Shown piece by piece: positions 43,362-52,322 of a DNA stretch of 64,000 bases. A program made the translations under genes and the position numbers. Every line of letters begins with the position of its first letter. Position 1 is the first letter of the stretch. Location: positions 434,001 to 498,000 of the forward strand of contig JACKOJ010000001.1 in assembly GCA_024234325.1 (NCBI GenBank). Direction: 5' to 3'. The notes under the pieces are model-generated. The model saw only the letters and a list, made by a program, of their open reading frames with translations. It made no database searches and was not told the DNA's origin. This DNA is from Pseudomonadales bacterium. GTDB lineage: Bacteria; Pseudomonadota; Gammaproteobacteria; Pseudomonadales; Pseudohongiellaceae.

Positions 43362-45757
43362 CGCAGCTTCACGACCAGCGTGTCCACCACGGGTTCTTCC
43401 CAGGCTTCCACCAGCATGCCGGGATAGTCGTCAAACATCGTGCCGGGGATATTGCCGCCACGGGTGTACACCACGAACAGGTCGGACAGCGGTGCAATCT
43501 CCCAGCGATAGCGCGCCTGGAAGGTCATGCGGCTGATGACGAAATTGTCCGAGGTCGCATTCGGTTTCGGCACTTCATGCAGCGACTCCAGCTTGAGGGG
43601 GTTTACCTGCAGGAACTTGTCCTCAAACGCTTTCAGCCCCGTCCACTGCATGCTGAAACGCAGTTGCTGCTTCGCCGTGATGAAGTAGTCCATGGTCAGC
43701 TTGGGTGACCATTGCGTGGCTTCGAACGCGGTATAACGACCATTCCCCTTGTACACCAGCAGCGCTTCGCGATCGGTGTAATCGATGTCCGCGTTCAGCG
43801 AGAAAGTGTCCACCGGACGGTAGCTGAAACCGGCAGAGGTGGTGAACATCTTCTTGCCCAGGTCTTCCTGGTTGGCGTCGATGCCGACGTTGTAGGAGAA
43901 AGGCTGGCCGGGATCGCTGCGCCAGTTCAGGCTGAACGCCCAGCGCTCCGGAATGCGGAACTCACCGCTGCCACGCCCCAGACGATCGTCGATACGCGGG
44001 TTGAAGTAGCGGAGGCCGGTGCGCAGCGAGCTGTTGTCCAGGAAGGTGTAGCCACGGTTCATGAACAGCCCCAGGCGCGTGGGCTGCCCGGAGACGTTCC
44101 ACTGGTTGATGACCTGATAGCTGGTGCTGACCGAACGCAGACCCGGGATATCGGAACGATCGATCGAGTAGGTGTAATCGCCCTGGATGTTGTCGTTGCG
44201 ACTCAGGAAGCCGAGGTCGTTGATGTCCAGTGTTTCATCGAGATAGGACAGGGCCAGGCGGTGCTGGCGCCCACGCTCGGGCTGATAGAGCACGTCGCCG
44301 AAACCGCCCGCACCCGTCACGCCGTTGACATCGCTGTGCAGCAACTGTCCGTCGAAAATCCAGCGCGTGTCGGCAGAGAAGTAATGCACGTCAACGCCGT
44401 TGACCACGGCGTCCACATTGTCGTGCGACACATCCGTGCCCATCCAGCCAATGGCACGCCGGCCACCGCGGGAGGTGTCTTCGTAGAGCAGACGGGCCAC
44501 TGCAAAGTCACGGCCTTCTGCCTGCAGCTTGACGCGCTGCCCGGTGGTCTTGTCCAGGCCGCGAATCTCGGAATCGTCTTCCGCCGCAAACAGGGTGCCG
44601 TAGCGCCAGTTGCCGTTCTGTCCGGTCAGTTTTACCGCGCCCAGCAGATCCGTGGGCTGACTCAGGTCGGTGGCCGCCACGCTGACATTCGTCGGCACCG
44701 TGTAGCCTGCCGCGCCGCCAATGCGTCGTGTGTTCAGCAGCGTTGTCGGGCCACCGGGGCCCCGTGCCCCCTGGGAGCGGGGAGAGGTGTTGAACACGTC
44801 CTGCCCTTCCAGGAAGAAGGAACGCTTCTCCGGGAAGAAGGTCTCGAAAGCCGTGAGATTCACGACCACGTCGTCGGATTCCACGTTGCCGAAGTCGGGG
44901 TTAAGGCTCGCGGAAATCTGCATGTTGGAGGACGGACGCCAGAAGACCTCGGCCCCTGCACGCAGTTCGGCCTCATTACGAATCCCGTCGTGAGACGCAG
45001 ACACGTAGGGGTAGTAGGTGATCTGGGTGCGCGGCTCGATGTCCTGCAGCTCTACGCGATGAAACGCGGACAGGAACTGGGGCACGGTATCCGGCAGCGG
45101 CGGGAAGGACCAGGTTTCTCCGGTGGAGCCAATCTGGCGCTCCGTATAGATCCCCATCACGCGGGTTTCCCCGGCCACCTGGGGCAGCGCCACCATGGAC
45201 CAGGGCACGAATATCTCGGCAGCCCAGCCGCCATCCACCACGCTGGTCTCGGCATCCCAGGAACCGTCCCACTGCAGGTTGAGCTGACGCTCGGGCAGAA
45301 TGGTGGCATCTGTCATCGAGCCGCCCAGGTTGATGCGCATCATATAGCCGTACAGGCCGGTGCCGGACGGGTCGATCATCAGCACGAAACCGTCACGCTC
45401 CAGCTTGGTGTCACGGGAGGTCATGCGGGCCACAATGGTGTCGGCGGGCTGGTGATTCATTACCCCCACATAGATGCCACGCTCGGTGTAGAAGATGCGG
45501 GTATGGGTCTCGTAGGCCGGCTCCGCCAGCGTATCGGGGATGACCACGCGCATACCGTCCATATACGGCACGTTCTGCCACACGGCTTCATCAAGCTTGC
45601 CGTCGAGGCGGATGTTGGCGACGTCTTCGTCGATCTTGGGAAGTTGGGGAGCAGGCTGCTGCGCCTGCGCCGCGGCACCCGTGAACAACAGGCCGGCGAT
45701 CAGGCTGGAGGCCGTCAGGATCGCGCGCAGGGAGTCGGTCGGTATTATTCTTTTCAT
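43343..45757 (-). CDS. DUF5916 outer-membrane protein with CBM9-like N-terminal domain
   Basis: 804 residues. The signal peptide ends AAAQAQ (about residue 32). The next region of about 200 residues (IRLDGKLDEAVWQNVPY, YVGVMNHQ, DRDGFVLMIDPSG) is a carbohydrate-binding-9-like fold; the remaining 550 are beta-strands typical of DUF5916, ending in ...KLRYRLGS, consistent with a barrel. The function is unknown. No TonB box is obvious. Its 5' region is 405 bp from the divergent TlpA gene. Confidence 0.8.
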   Translation of the reverse strand: MKRIIPTDSLRAILTASSLIAGLLFTGAAAQAQQPAPQLPKIDEDVANIRLDGKLDEAVWQNVPYMDGMRVVIPDTLAEPAYETHTRIFYTERGIYVGVMNHQPADTIVARMTSRDTKLERDGFVLMIDPSGTGLYGYMMRINLGGSMTDATILPERQLNLQWDGSWDAETSVVDGGWAAEIFVPWSMVALPQVAGETRVMGIYTERQIGSTGETWSFPPLPDTVPQFLSAFHRVELQDIEPRTQITYYPYVSASHDGIRNEAELRAGAEVFWRPSSNMQISASLNPDFGNVESDDVVVNLTAFETFFPEKRSFFLEGQDVFNTSPRSQGARGPGGPTTLLNTRRIGGAAGYTVPTNVSVAATDLSQPTDLLGAVKLTGQNGNWRYGTLFAAEDDSEIRGLDKTTGQRVKLQAEGRDFAVARLLYEDTSRGGRRAIGWMGTDVSHDNVDAVVNGVDVHYFSADTRWIFDGQLLHSDVNGVTGAGGFGDVLYQPERGRQHRLALSYLDETLDINDLGFLSRNDNIQGDYTYSIDRSDIPGLRSVSTSYQVINQWNVSGQPTRLGLFMNRGYTFLDNSSLRTGLRYFNPRIDDRLGRGSGEFRIPERWAFSLNWRSDPGQPFSYNVGIDANQEDLGKKMFTTSAGFSYRPVDTFSLNADIDYTDREALLVYKGNGRYTAFEATQWSPKLTMDYFITAKQQLRFSMQWTGLKAFEDKFLQVNPLKLESLHEVPKPNATSDNFVISRMTFQARYRWEIAPLSDLFVVYTRGGNIPGTMFDDYPGMLVEAWEEPVVDTLVVKLRYRLGS

Positions 45758-46162
45758 TCAGAATCACTCGGGTTTTAGGGAACACAAAATCCCGCCCCTT
45801 CCGCAATATACGGAAGCCACGGAAGCTCTCTCATCATGCAAATGTGCCGCAATATACCTGATTCCGCGGATAAAATCGCCAGTCGATACAAATAGTTACA
45901 ACCCTGAGAGCCACACGCAGCGCGCTGCGCAGAGCACATACCCCGCACTCCCTATTTTGACGATTCCCTGACAACCGCCAACCTGCTGCTGCGTTATTTG
46001 AGGCAAAGCGAGACCCGATACTGCGGTGATCTGTTCATAAATTCGCCAATCGCTACAGGAAGATGCCACACAAGCCCAAAAACACCCTGGATTTTCAGAA
46101 TTCCTTAATTTAGCGGGAGGAGTATCCGGGGCACCAAGCACTTGCACAGGACCCGATTTGCC
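45758..46162. other. 405-bp divergent intergenic region
   Basis: Holds no convincing gene on either strand. A short hairpin CTTCCG-N7-CGGAAG lies at 45798-45816, and the motif CCGCAATATAC occurs twice (near 45801 and 45848). The region is richer in A/T than its surroundings and must contain the promoters of DUF5916 (minus) and the TlpA cluster (plus), but no box is clear enough to call. GGGAGGAG at 46118-46125 lies about 40 bp before the TlpA start. Confidence 0.5.
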
Positions 46163-46675
46163 ATGCACAAGCCATCCACAACGCTTCTTCTCCGGCTGAC
46201 ACGCGCACTGATGATCAGCGCGTCCCTGCTCACCTCCCTCATCACCATGGCTTCGGAGGCACCCCCCTTCAGCCTGCCCGACAGCACCGGCAAACAGATC
46301 AGCCTCGCGCAGCAGCAGGGCAAAGTGGTGTACCTGGACTTCTGGGCGTCCTGGTGCGGCCCGTGCCGCCAGTCCTTTCCCTGGATGAATGAGATGCGGC
46401 AGAAATACCAGTCCCGGGGGCTTGAAATCATCGCCGTGAATCTGGACAGCAAGCGCGAAGACGCCGACAAGTTCCTGAGCAAGATCCCGGCCGAGTTCAC
46501 CGTGCTCTACGAGAGCAGCGGCGCCACGCCGACGGCCTATGGCGTCAAGGGCATGCCCACCAGTTTTCTGATCGACGCAAAGGGACAGATTCTGTCCCAG
46601 CACGCAGGCTTCAACAGCGCCCACAAGGACGAGCTTGAGGCCGCCATTCAACAAGCCCTGGAGAAGCAACAATGA
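46163..46675 (+). CDS. TlpA-family thioredoxin-like protein, exported
   Basis: 170 residues from ATG 46163. An N-terminal signal/anchor (about 8-30) precedes the thioredoxin domain with DFWASWCGPCRQ (Cys65, Cys68) and cis-Pro KGMPTSFLID. Probably keeps thiols of partners reduced in the periplasm. It starts a gene row DUF4266-DUF3570-ApbE-DsbD; DsbD would be the electron donor. The DUF4266 start overlaps its stop by four bases. Confidence 0.9.
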   Translation: MHKPSTTLLLRLTRALMISASLLTSLITMASEAPPFSLPDSTGKQISLAQQQGKVVYLDFWASWCGPCRQSFPWMNEMRQKYQSRGLEIIAVNLDSKREDADKFLSKIPAEFTVLYESSGATPTAYGVKGMPTSFLIDAKGQILSQHAGFNSAHKDELEAAIQQALEKQQ

Positions 46676-46902
46676 AGACCCGGCATTTCAACGCACTCGT
46701 GGCAGTCGCTCTTTTTGGCAGCCTCAGCGCCTGCTCGCTGATACAGCCCGTTCAGCCCTGGGAAAAGGGCAACCTGGCAAAACCGGAAATGATCTTCGAT
46801 GAAGACACGCTGGATGCCGCCTTTGTGGAGCACACCTACAGCAGCAAAGAAGCTGCCTTTGGTGGCGCGGGCGTGGGCGGCGGCGGATGTGGATGCAACT
46901 AA
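46672..46902 (+). CDS. DUF4266 small lipoprotein with C-terminal Cys-Gly-Cys
   Basis: 76 residues. Lipobox LSAC with lipidated Cys21; mature protein about 56 residues containing VQPWEKGNLAKPEM, typical of DUF4266, and ending GGGGCGCN with Cys73 and Cys75. The function is unknown. The terminal Cys pair could be a substrate for the preceding TlpA protein or a metal/redox site; that is inference. Confidence 0.85.
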   Translation: MKTRHFNALVAVALFGSLSACSLIQPVQPWEKGNLAKPEMIFDEDTLDAAFVEHTYSSKEAAFGGAGVGGGGCGCN

Positions 46903-46919
46903 GAGCGGATATCACCAAG

Positions 46920-48110
46920 ATGAGCAAACAGTCAAAAAATCCGGCCGCCAGCAAGCAATTGCTGCAGGCCCTGGGTCAATCCGGTCTGGTCGCGGCCCTG
47001 GCCGGTGGCGCCATCATTGCCAGCCAGAATGCGCTTGCAGAGGCGGCACCGGAGAGCGCGCAGATCAATCTGAAAACCCTGAGCTATCAGGATTACCAGG
47101 GTTCCGGTGACCGCATCGATGTGGACGCCGAATCACTGCAGGTGCTGGTCCCCATTGCCGGCCAGTGGAGCATCAGTGGTACCGCCGTGCACGATGCCAT
47201 CTCCGGCGCGTCACCGCGCTACCACTCGTCGTCCCTGACCGACATCACGGACAAACGCAACGCCTACTCCGCCACCGTGACACGCTATTTCACTCAGGGC
47301 AGCGCTGCCTTTGGCGGCTCCTACTCCAAGGAACGGGACTATATCTCCCGCAACGTGTCGGCACAGGGAACCTATGCCACCCCGAACCAGAATACGTCCT
47401 TCATTTTCGGCCTGGGCTATACCAAAGACGACATCCTGCCGAACAGCATCTTTCTTGACCAGAAAGAGCACAAGAAGGTGTTCGACATGGCGCTGGGTGT
47501 GACACAGGTGATCACGCAGAACGATATTGGCCAGATCAACTACCATCACACCCATGGCACCGGGTATTTCTCGGACCAGTACAAACTCTATGACTCACGC
47601 CCGGATTCCCGCAACAGCGATTCGGTGCTGCTGCGCTGGAACCACCACTTCACCGGCAGCGCCGACACCCTGCGCACTGCCTACCGCTACTACCAGGACA
47701 GCAACGACATCCGTTCCCACACCCTGGAATTCGAGTACGACATGAGCGTGGGCGATGCCTGGCGCGTAACGCCACTGCTGCGCTACTACTCGCAGACAGC
47801 AGCAAGCTTCTACTTCGATCCGGTTGCCAATGATCCCTGGGCCGATGCCGACACGGCGGGCGCACCGATTTCGGTGATCTACCCACTGTATGTCAGCGGC
47901 GGCTATGCGTCCATGGACCAGCGACTCTCGGCCTTCGGTGCGTTGACCTACGGCCTGAAAGTCAGCCGGGAGTTCGGTGAGCACTGGATTGCCGACGTCA
48001 AGTTTGAGCGCTACGAACAGAAGGGCAGTTGGGCCCTTGGAAGCGGCAGCAAGGGGCTGGACAGTTTCGGCGCCCGCAGCCTGCAGTTTGGTATCCGGCA
48101 CACCTTCTAG
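46920..48110 (+). CDS. DUF3570 exported beta-rich protein with putative flavinylation motif
   Basis: 396 residues from ATG 46920. An N-terminal signal-like stretch (about 22-42, ending NALAEA) precedes repeated amphipathic strands with Tyr/Phe at turns and a terminal GIRHTF, suggesting an outer-membrane barrel. Residues 92-98 read DAISGAS, resembling the DxxSGAT/S site where ApbE links FMN to Ser/Thr in other proteins (candidate residue Ser98). The ApbE gene follows directly. Function unknown; the flavin link is inference. Confidence 0.82.
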   Translation: MSKQSKNPAASKQLLQALGQSGLVAALAGGAIIASQNALAEAAPESAQINLKTLSYQDYQGSGDRIDVDAESLQVLVPIAGQWSISGTAVHDAISGASPRYHSSSLTDITDKRNAYSATVTRYFTQGSAAFGGSYSKERDYISRNVSAQGTYATPNQNTSFIFGLGYTKDDILPNSIFLDQKEHKKVFDMALGVTQVITQNDIGQINYHHTHGTGYFSDQYKLYDSRPDSRNSDSVLLRWNHHFTGSADTLRTAYRYYQDSNDIRSHTLEFEYDMSVGDAWRVTPLLRYYSQTAASFYFDPVANDPWADADTAGAPISVIYPLYVSGGYASMDQRLSAFGALTYGLKVSREFGEHWIADVKFERYEQKGSWALGSGSKGLDSFGARSLQFGIRHTF

Positions 48111-48158
48111 TTGTTCCGGCCTACTGGTTGCCTCGGAAAGAGCAGTAAAAGATTTGTT

Positions 48159-49052
48159 ATGAGCAGCAGCAAACCGTACTTGCACGAATTCAAAGCCATG
48201 GCCTCCATGTGTCAGGTGCTGATTTCCGGATGTACGCGTGAAGACGCCATGGCGGCGGCCAAACGTGCAGAGGAGGAAGTGCGCCGTATCGAGCAGAAGT
48301 ATTCTCGCTACCGCGACGACAGCGTGCTCTCGCAGATCAATCAGCAGGCCGGGCTGGCGGCGGTCTCCTGCGACGCCGAAACCTGCCACCTGCTGGACAA
48401 GGCCGACCTGCTTTACCGCCACAGCGGCGGGCTGTTCGATATCACTTCCGGTGTCCTGCGCAAGGCCTGGCACTTTGACGCTTCCGCTCTGCCCGATCCT
48501 GCGCTGCTGCAGACCCTGCTGCAACGGATCGGCTGGCAGAAAGTGGAGCGCGCCGGCGATTCCATCTTCCTGCGCGACCCGGGCATGGAGATCGACTTCG
48601 GCGGCTTTGGCAAGGAATACGCGACGGACCGCGCGGCTGAAATGCTCCGTGCGAATGGCGTCCACCACGGCTACGTCAATCTGGGAGGCGACCTGCGGGT
48701 TGTCGGCCCGAAACCGGACGGAGAACCCTGGTCGATCGGTATCCGCCACCCACGCCGCGACAACACGATGGTTGCCACCATTCCGCTCGCTCATGGCGCC
48801 CTGACTACCTCGGGTGACTACGAGCGTTATTTTGAACTCGACGGGCAGCGTTACTGCCACATCCTGAACCCTGTAACCGGTTACCCCGTGCGGCACTGGC
48901 AATCCGTTTCCGTACTGGCGGGCAATACCCTGTCGGCCGGCAGCATCAGCACCGTTGCCATGCTGATGGAAGAGAAGGGGCTGGACTTTCTGCGCAGTTC
49001 AGAGCTCAGCTTTCTGGCCGTCGATCAAACAGGAACCTGTTTCCATGATTAG
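48159..49052 (+). CDS. ApbE-family FAD:protein FMN transferase
   Basis: 297 residues from ATG 48159. ApbE hydrolyses FAD and attaches FMN covalently to Ser/Thr of exported proteins. Motifs: MASMCQVLISG near the start, SRYRDDSVLSQIN, GLFDITSGVLRKAW, DFGGFGKEYATDRA, GYVNLGGDLRVVG and HILNPVTGYPV (substrate/Mg site). Lacks an obvious lipobox, so export is not evident from the N terminus. Follows DUF3570 by 48 bp. Confidence 0.92.
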   Translation: MSSSKPYLHEFKAMASMCQVLISGCTREDAMAAAKRAEEEVRRIEQKYSRYRDDSVLSQINQQAGLAAVSCDAETCHLLDKADLLYRHSGGLFDITSGVLRKAWHFDASALPDPALLQTLLQRIGWQKVERAGDSIFLRDPGMEIDFGGFGKEYATDRAAEMLRANGVHHGYVNLGGDLRVVGPKPDGEPWSIGIRHPRRDNTMVATIPLAHGALTTSGDYERYFELDGQRYCHILNPVTGYPVRHWQSVSVLAGNTLSAGSISTVAMLMEEKGLDFLRSSELSFLAVDQTGTCFHD

Positions 49053-49074
49053 CTCTAGCATGAGGACACACCGC

Positions 49075-50910
49075 ATGAAAGCGCGTGCAGGCACTTTGCT
49101 GTTTATCTTTCTGATGACGCTTGGCACCTTTGTGCTGGCACAGGAGGAGTTTCTGGACCCGGAAGTTGCCTTTGTACTCCAGGTGACACAGGACACTTCT
49201 ACCGCTCAGGTGCACTGGGACATTACGCCCGGCTACAAGCTCTACCGTGATCGCACGGAATGGGACATGCCGGGACTGGATGCGGACAGCATCGCGATGC
49301 CGCCCGCAGAAGTGTATTACGATGACAACTTCGGCGAAGACATGGCGGTGTACCACGAGCCCATTACTGTCGCCGTACCTCTGCCGCGCATCGATTCCGA
49401 AAGCACGCTCCGCATCACCTATCAGGGCTGCGCCGATGCTGGCCTGTGCTACCCACCGATCACCAAGGAATTTGTGTTGCGGGCGGGCTATAGCGGTGTG
49501 GTGCCAAACACCGCCGCGACTGCCGACGCCCCCCTGTTTGGCAGCGCACAAACGAGCACTGCGTTGACCAGCCCCCAGCCGGTCGACGCCCCCGCAGGGA
49601 CACCGCAGGATGAGACCAGTGTGGCCACCCGCATGCTGGAGTCCCATAATCTGTGGACCATCGGCGCCGGTTTCCTGCTGTTCGGCCTGCTGCTGTCCTT
49701 CACCCCCTGCGTACTGCCGATGGTGCCAATTCTGTTCTCGATTATTGTCGGCATGGAAAAGGACGGGGCGCTCTCGCGCGGACGCAGCTTCAGCATGGCG
49801 CTGTCCTACAGCCTGGGAATGGCGCTTGTCTACACCGGCATGGGCATTACCGCCGGACTGCTCGGCGAAGGTCTCGCCGCCTATCTTCAGGCCCCCTGGC
49901 TGCTCGCGAGCTTTGCGATTCTGCTGGTGCTGTTCTCGCTGTCCATGTTTGATGTGTACCAGTTGCAGATGCCGGCGTCTCTGCAGTCACGCCTCGACAG
50001 CGTCAACGGGCATTTCAAGGGCGGAAAATTCCTCAGCGTCTTTCTGATTGGTGCCGTGTCTGCCCTGATCGTCGGCCCCTGCGTCGCCGCGCCCCTGGCC
50101 GGGGCGCTGATCTACATCAGCCAGAGCGGCGATGTGACCATGGGCGGGGTGGCCCTGTTCTGCATGGCCATGGGCATGAGCGTGCCACTGCTGCTCACCG
50201 GCCTTTCCGCCGGCAGCCTGCTGCCCCGAGCCGGCCAGTGGATGACCCAGCTCAAGGTCTTCTTCGGTCTGGTACTGCTTGCCGTGGCGATCTGGATGGT
50301 GACACCGGTACTGCCGGGCAACGTGCTGCTGCTTCTGTGGGGCGCCCTCGCCATCCTCGGAGCCATGTATCTGGGCATCTTCGATGGTCCCACACAAAAC
50401 CACAGCTTCCGCTCACGCTTTACCGGCATGCTGGCCATGTGCCTGCTGCTGATTGGCCTGGCCGAGCTCGTCGGAGCCGTCAGTGGTGCGCAGAATCCGC
50501 TGCAACCTCTGGCGCTCGCCTCCGGCACCACAGGCCCTGCGCCTACTGCCGAGACCGTGCGCTTCCGTCGTGTTGCCAGTGTCGAGGAACTGCAGCAGGC
50601 CGTGGCTGCGAGTGATCGGCCCGTCATGCTCGATTTCTACGCAGACTGGTGCGTCTCCTGCAAGGAGATGGAACGCTTTACCTTCTCGGACCCGCAGGTG
50701 GCATCTCTGATGGACCGCTTCACGCTGCTGCAGGCGGACGTCACCGAGAACAACGCCCAGGACCGCGCCCTGCTGAAGACCTTCGGCCTGTTCGGTCCCC
50801 CGGGCATTCTTTTCTTCCAGGCCCATGGTGCGGAGCTGAATGGCTCTCGCGTTATCGGCTTTACCCCCGCTGACAAGTTCATCGCAACACTCAGCCCTCT
50901 TGTGAACTGA
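49075..50910 (+). CDS. dsbD: Thiol:disulfide interchange protein DsbD
   Basis: 611 residues from ATG 49075, with AGGA nine bases upstream; 49045 and 49060 are alternative starts. Signal peptide 1-22, then nDsbD domain with Cys119/Cys125 (QGCADAGLCY), eight membrane helices with SFTPCVLPMVP and VGPCVAAPLAG, and a C-terminal thioredoxin domain with ADWCVSCKEME (Cys526, Cys529). Moves cytosolic thioredoxin electrons to the periplasm. It follows ApbE, so it may serve the TlpA and DUF4266 proteins of this cluster as well as general Dsb functions. Confidence 0.95.
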   Translation: MKARAGTLLFIFLMTLGTFVLAQEEFLDPEVAFVLQVTQDTSTAQVHWDITPGYKLYRDRTEWDMPGLDADSIAMPPAEVYYDDNFGEDMAVYHEPITVAVPLPRIDSESTLRITYQGCADAGLCYPPITKEFVLRAGYSGVVPNTAATADAPLFGSAQTSTALTSPQPVDAPAGTPQDETSVATRMLESHNLWTIGAGFLLFGLLLSFTPCVLPMVPILFSIIVGMEKDGALSRGRSFSMALSYSLGMALVYTGMGITAGLLGEGLAAYLQAPWLLASFAILLVLFSLSMFDVYQLQMPASLQSRLDSVNGHFKGGKFLSVFLIGAVSALIVGPCVAAPLAGALIYISQSGDVTMGGVALFCMAMGMSVPLLLTGLSAGSLLPRAGQWMTQLKVFFGLVLLAVAIWMVTPVLPGNVLLLLWGALAILGAMYLGIFDGPTQNHSFRSRFTGMLAMCLLLIGLAELVGAVSGAQNPLQPLALASGTTGPAPTAETVRFRRVASVEELQQAVAASDRPVMLDFYADWCVSCKEMERFTFSDPQVASLMDRFTLLQADVTENNAQDRALLKTFGLFGPPGILFFQAHGAELNGSRVIGFTPADKFIATLSPLVN

Positions 50911-50923
50911 TGGAGACAAGGCA

Positions 50924-52192
50924 ATGGCAACTTATTCCGCGAGCAACAGCAACAATACCTGGACCGTGCCCCGCTACGGCGACCCCAGCAACACGCTGAT
51001 CGATGGCATGGGCGGAACGGACACCCTGAGCTTCGAGCGTCTGCCTCGCAGCCGCTTCCTGATTACCCAGGACGCCAGCACTGGCTACATCCACGTCGAC
51101 TCCGTCAGCGGTGCCAGCAGCACCTTCCACCTGCAACTGGTGAACGTGGAATACCTGCTGTTCAACAACGGGCGTGATCGGGTAGACCTGAGCGCCCTGT
51201 TTCAGGACACCACGGCGCCCAGCGTCACCAGCTTCAACCTGCAGAGCGGCAGTGCCGCGGTGGACAGCAATCTGGTCTTCGACTTCAGCGAGAATATTGC
51301 GCGTGGCAACGGGGTGATTACGCTGCGCACCAGCGCCGGGGTCACCGTCGAAAGCTTTGACGCCGCGACCTCCTCACTGCTCAGCATCAGTGCCAAGCAG
51401 CTCACCATCAATCCCACGGCCAATCTGTCGCCCGGCACACAGTATCAGCTCAGCTTCGGATCCGGGGCGATTGTGGACACATCGGGCAATGCACTGACGG
51501 CCCAGTCTGCCTATACCTTCACCACGGCAGGGACCGCCACACCAGTCAACCTGCAACTGCAGGGCACCAGCGGCAACGACACGCTGACAGGCCAGTCGGG
51601 TGCCGACACACTGACCGGACTGGGCGGCAATGACACCCTCGATGGTGGCGCGGGGATTGATACTGCCGTGTACAGCGCCGCGCGCTCCCGGTACCAGATC
51701 ACCCACAATGGCAACCAGCTCACGGTACAGGACACAGCGGGCACCGATGGCACGGACCAGTTGAGCAATATCGAGCGCCTGAAATTCCAGGACCAGGGCA
51801 TCGCCTTCGACCTGGACGGAAACGCCGGCACGGCGGCCAAGATTCTCGGCGCAATTGCCGGAGCGGCCGCCGTACAGAACAAGGAGTATGTGGGGATTGC
51901 CCTGAACCTGCTCGACCAGGGCACCAGTGCCGAGCAACTCGCAACGGCAGCCCTGAACGTGATGCTCGGCAACAACGCCACCTCCACGCGTGTCGTGGAA
52001 CTGATCTTTCAGAACGTGGTGGGCAGTGCCCCGGATGCAAACTCGCTCGCGCTGTACTCCGGCATGCTTGACCGCGGAGAACTCAGCGCCGGGCAACTGG
52101 GCGTGCTCGCCTCCAATACGGATCTCAACCTGCAGCACATCGACATCGTGGGGCTCGCGCAGACAGGGCTTGATTACCTGCTGATCGGCTGA
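50924..52192 (+). CDS. RTX-like calcium-binding protein with Ig-like (Big_5) domain
   Basis: 422 residues without a signal peptide. An N-terminal region of about 95 residues (MGGTDTLSFERLPRSRF) precedes an Ig-like Big_5/SbsA domain (TTAPSVTSFNLQSGS to SAYTFTTAG). RTX nonapeptides GNDTLTGQSGADTL and GGNDTLDGGAGIDT follow at about 215-245, then a second strand unit like the N terminus, and a C-terminal DUF4214-like helical segment (about 325-410). The build suggests type I secretion, but no transporter genes are in the window. Function unknown. Confidence 0.8.
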   Translation: MATYSASNSNNTWTVPRYGDPSNTLIDGMGGTDTLSFERLPRSRFLITQDASTGYIHVDSVSGASSTFHLQLVNVEYLLFNNGRDRVDLSALFQDTTAPSVTSFNLQSGSAAVDSNLVFDFSENIARGNGVITLRTSAGVTVESFDAATSSLLSISAKQLTINPTANLSPGTQYQLSFGSGAIVDTSGNALTAQSAYTFTTAGTATPVNLQLQGTSGNDTLTGQSGADTLTGLGGNDTLDGGAGIDTAVYSAARSRYQITHNGNQLTVQDTAGTDGTDQLSNIERLKFQDQGIAFDLDGNAGTAAKILGAIAGAAAVQNKEYVGIALNLLDQGTSAEQLATAALNVMLGNNATSTRVVELIFQNVVGSAPDANSLALYSGMLDRGELSAGQLGVLASNTDLNLQHIDIVGLAQTGLDYLLIG

Positions 52193-52209
52193 TCCGCCCT
52201 CATCGCAAC

Positions 52210-52236
52210 AGGCTGCCGGGCAGACGCCGGCAGCCT
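52210..52236 (+). terminator. Stem-loop after the RTX-like gene
   Basis: Perfect 10-bp stem AGGCTGCCGG / CCGGCAGCCT with a seven-base loop, 17 bp after the stop codon. It is followed by GCGTTTC, a short T stretch only, so termination may be partial. Confidence 0.6.
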
Positions 52237-52275
52237 GCGTTTCGGCAAGACTCATCCTTGCGCTCTGTCTCTGCG

Positions 52276-52281
52276 TATAAT
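52276..52281 (+). promoter_or_regulatory. Perfect -10 box upstream of phrB
   Basis: TATAAT 41 bp before the photolyase start. No good -35 box lies at 17 +/- 1 bp, so the call rests on the -10 and position only. Confidence 0.3.
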
Positions 52282-52322
52282 GCGCACGCATCACGATCCC
52301 GGAACGGAGCTCCGCCAATCCC

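Noticed and set aside
43712..45778. 688-codon plus-strand frame opposite the DUF5916 gene
   Set aside because: Shadow of a GC-rich gene; no signal peptide, domain or ribosome site.
45896..46672. Minus-strand 258-codon frame across the TlpA gene and the intergenic region
   Set aside because: Translation is the antisense of the clear thioredoxin motif WCGPC and has no motif of its own.
51098..51118. DSVSGAS in the RTX-like protein as a second ApbE site
   Set aside because: The protein has no Sec signal and would not pass unfolded through the periplasm as an ApbE client; the short pattern can arise by chance.
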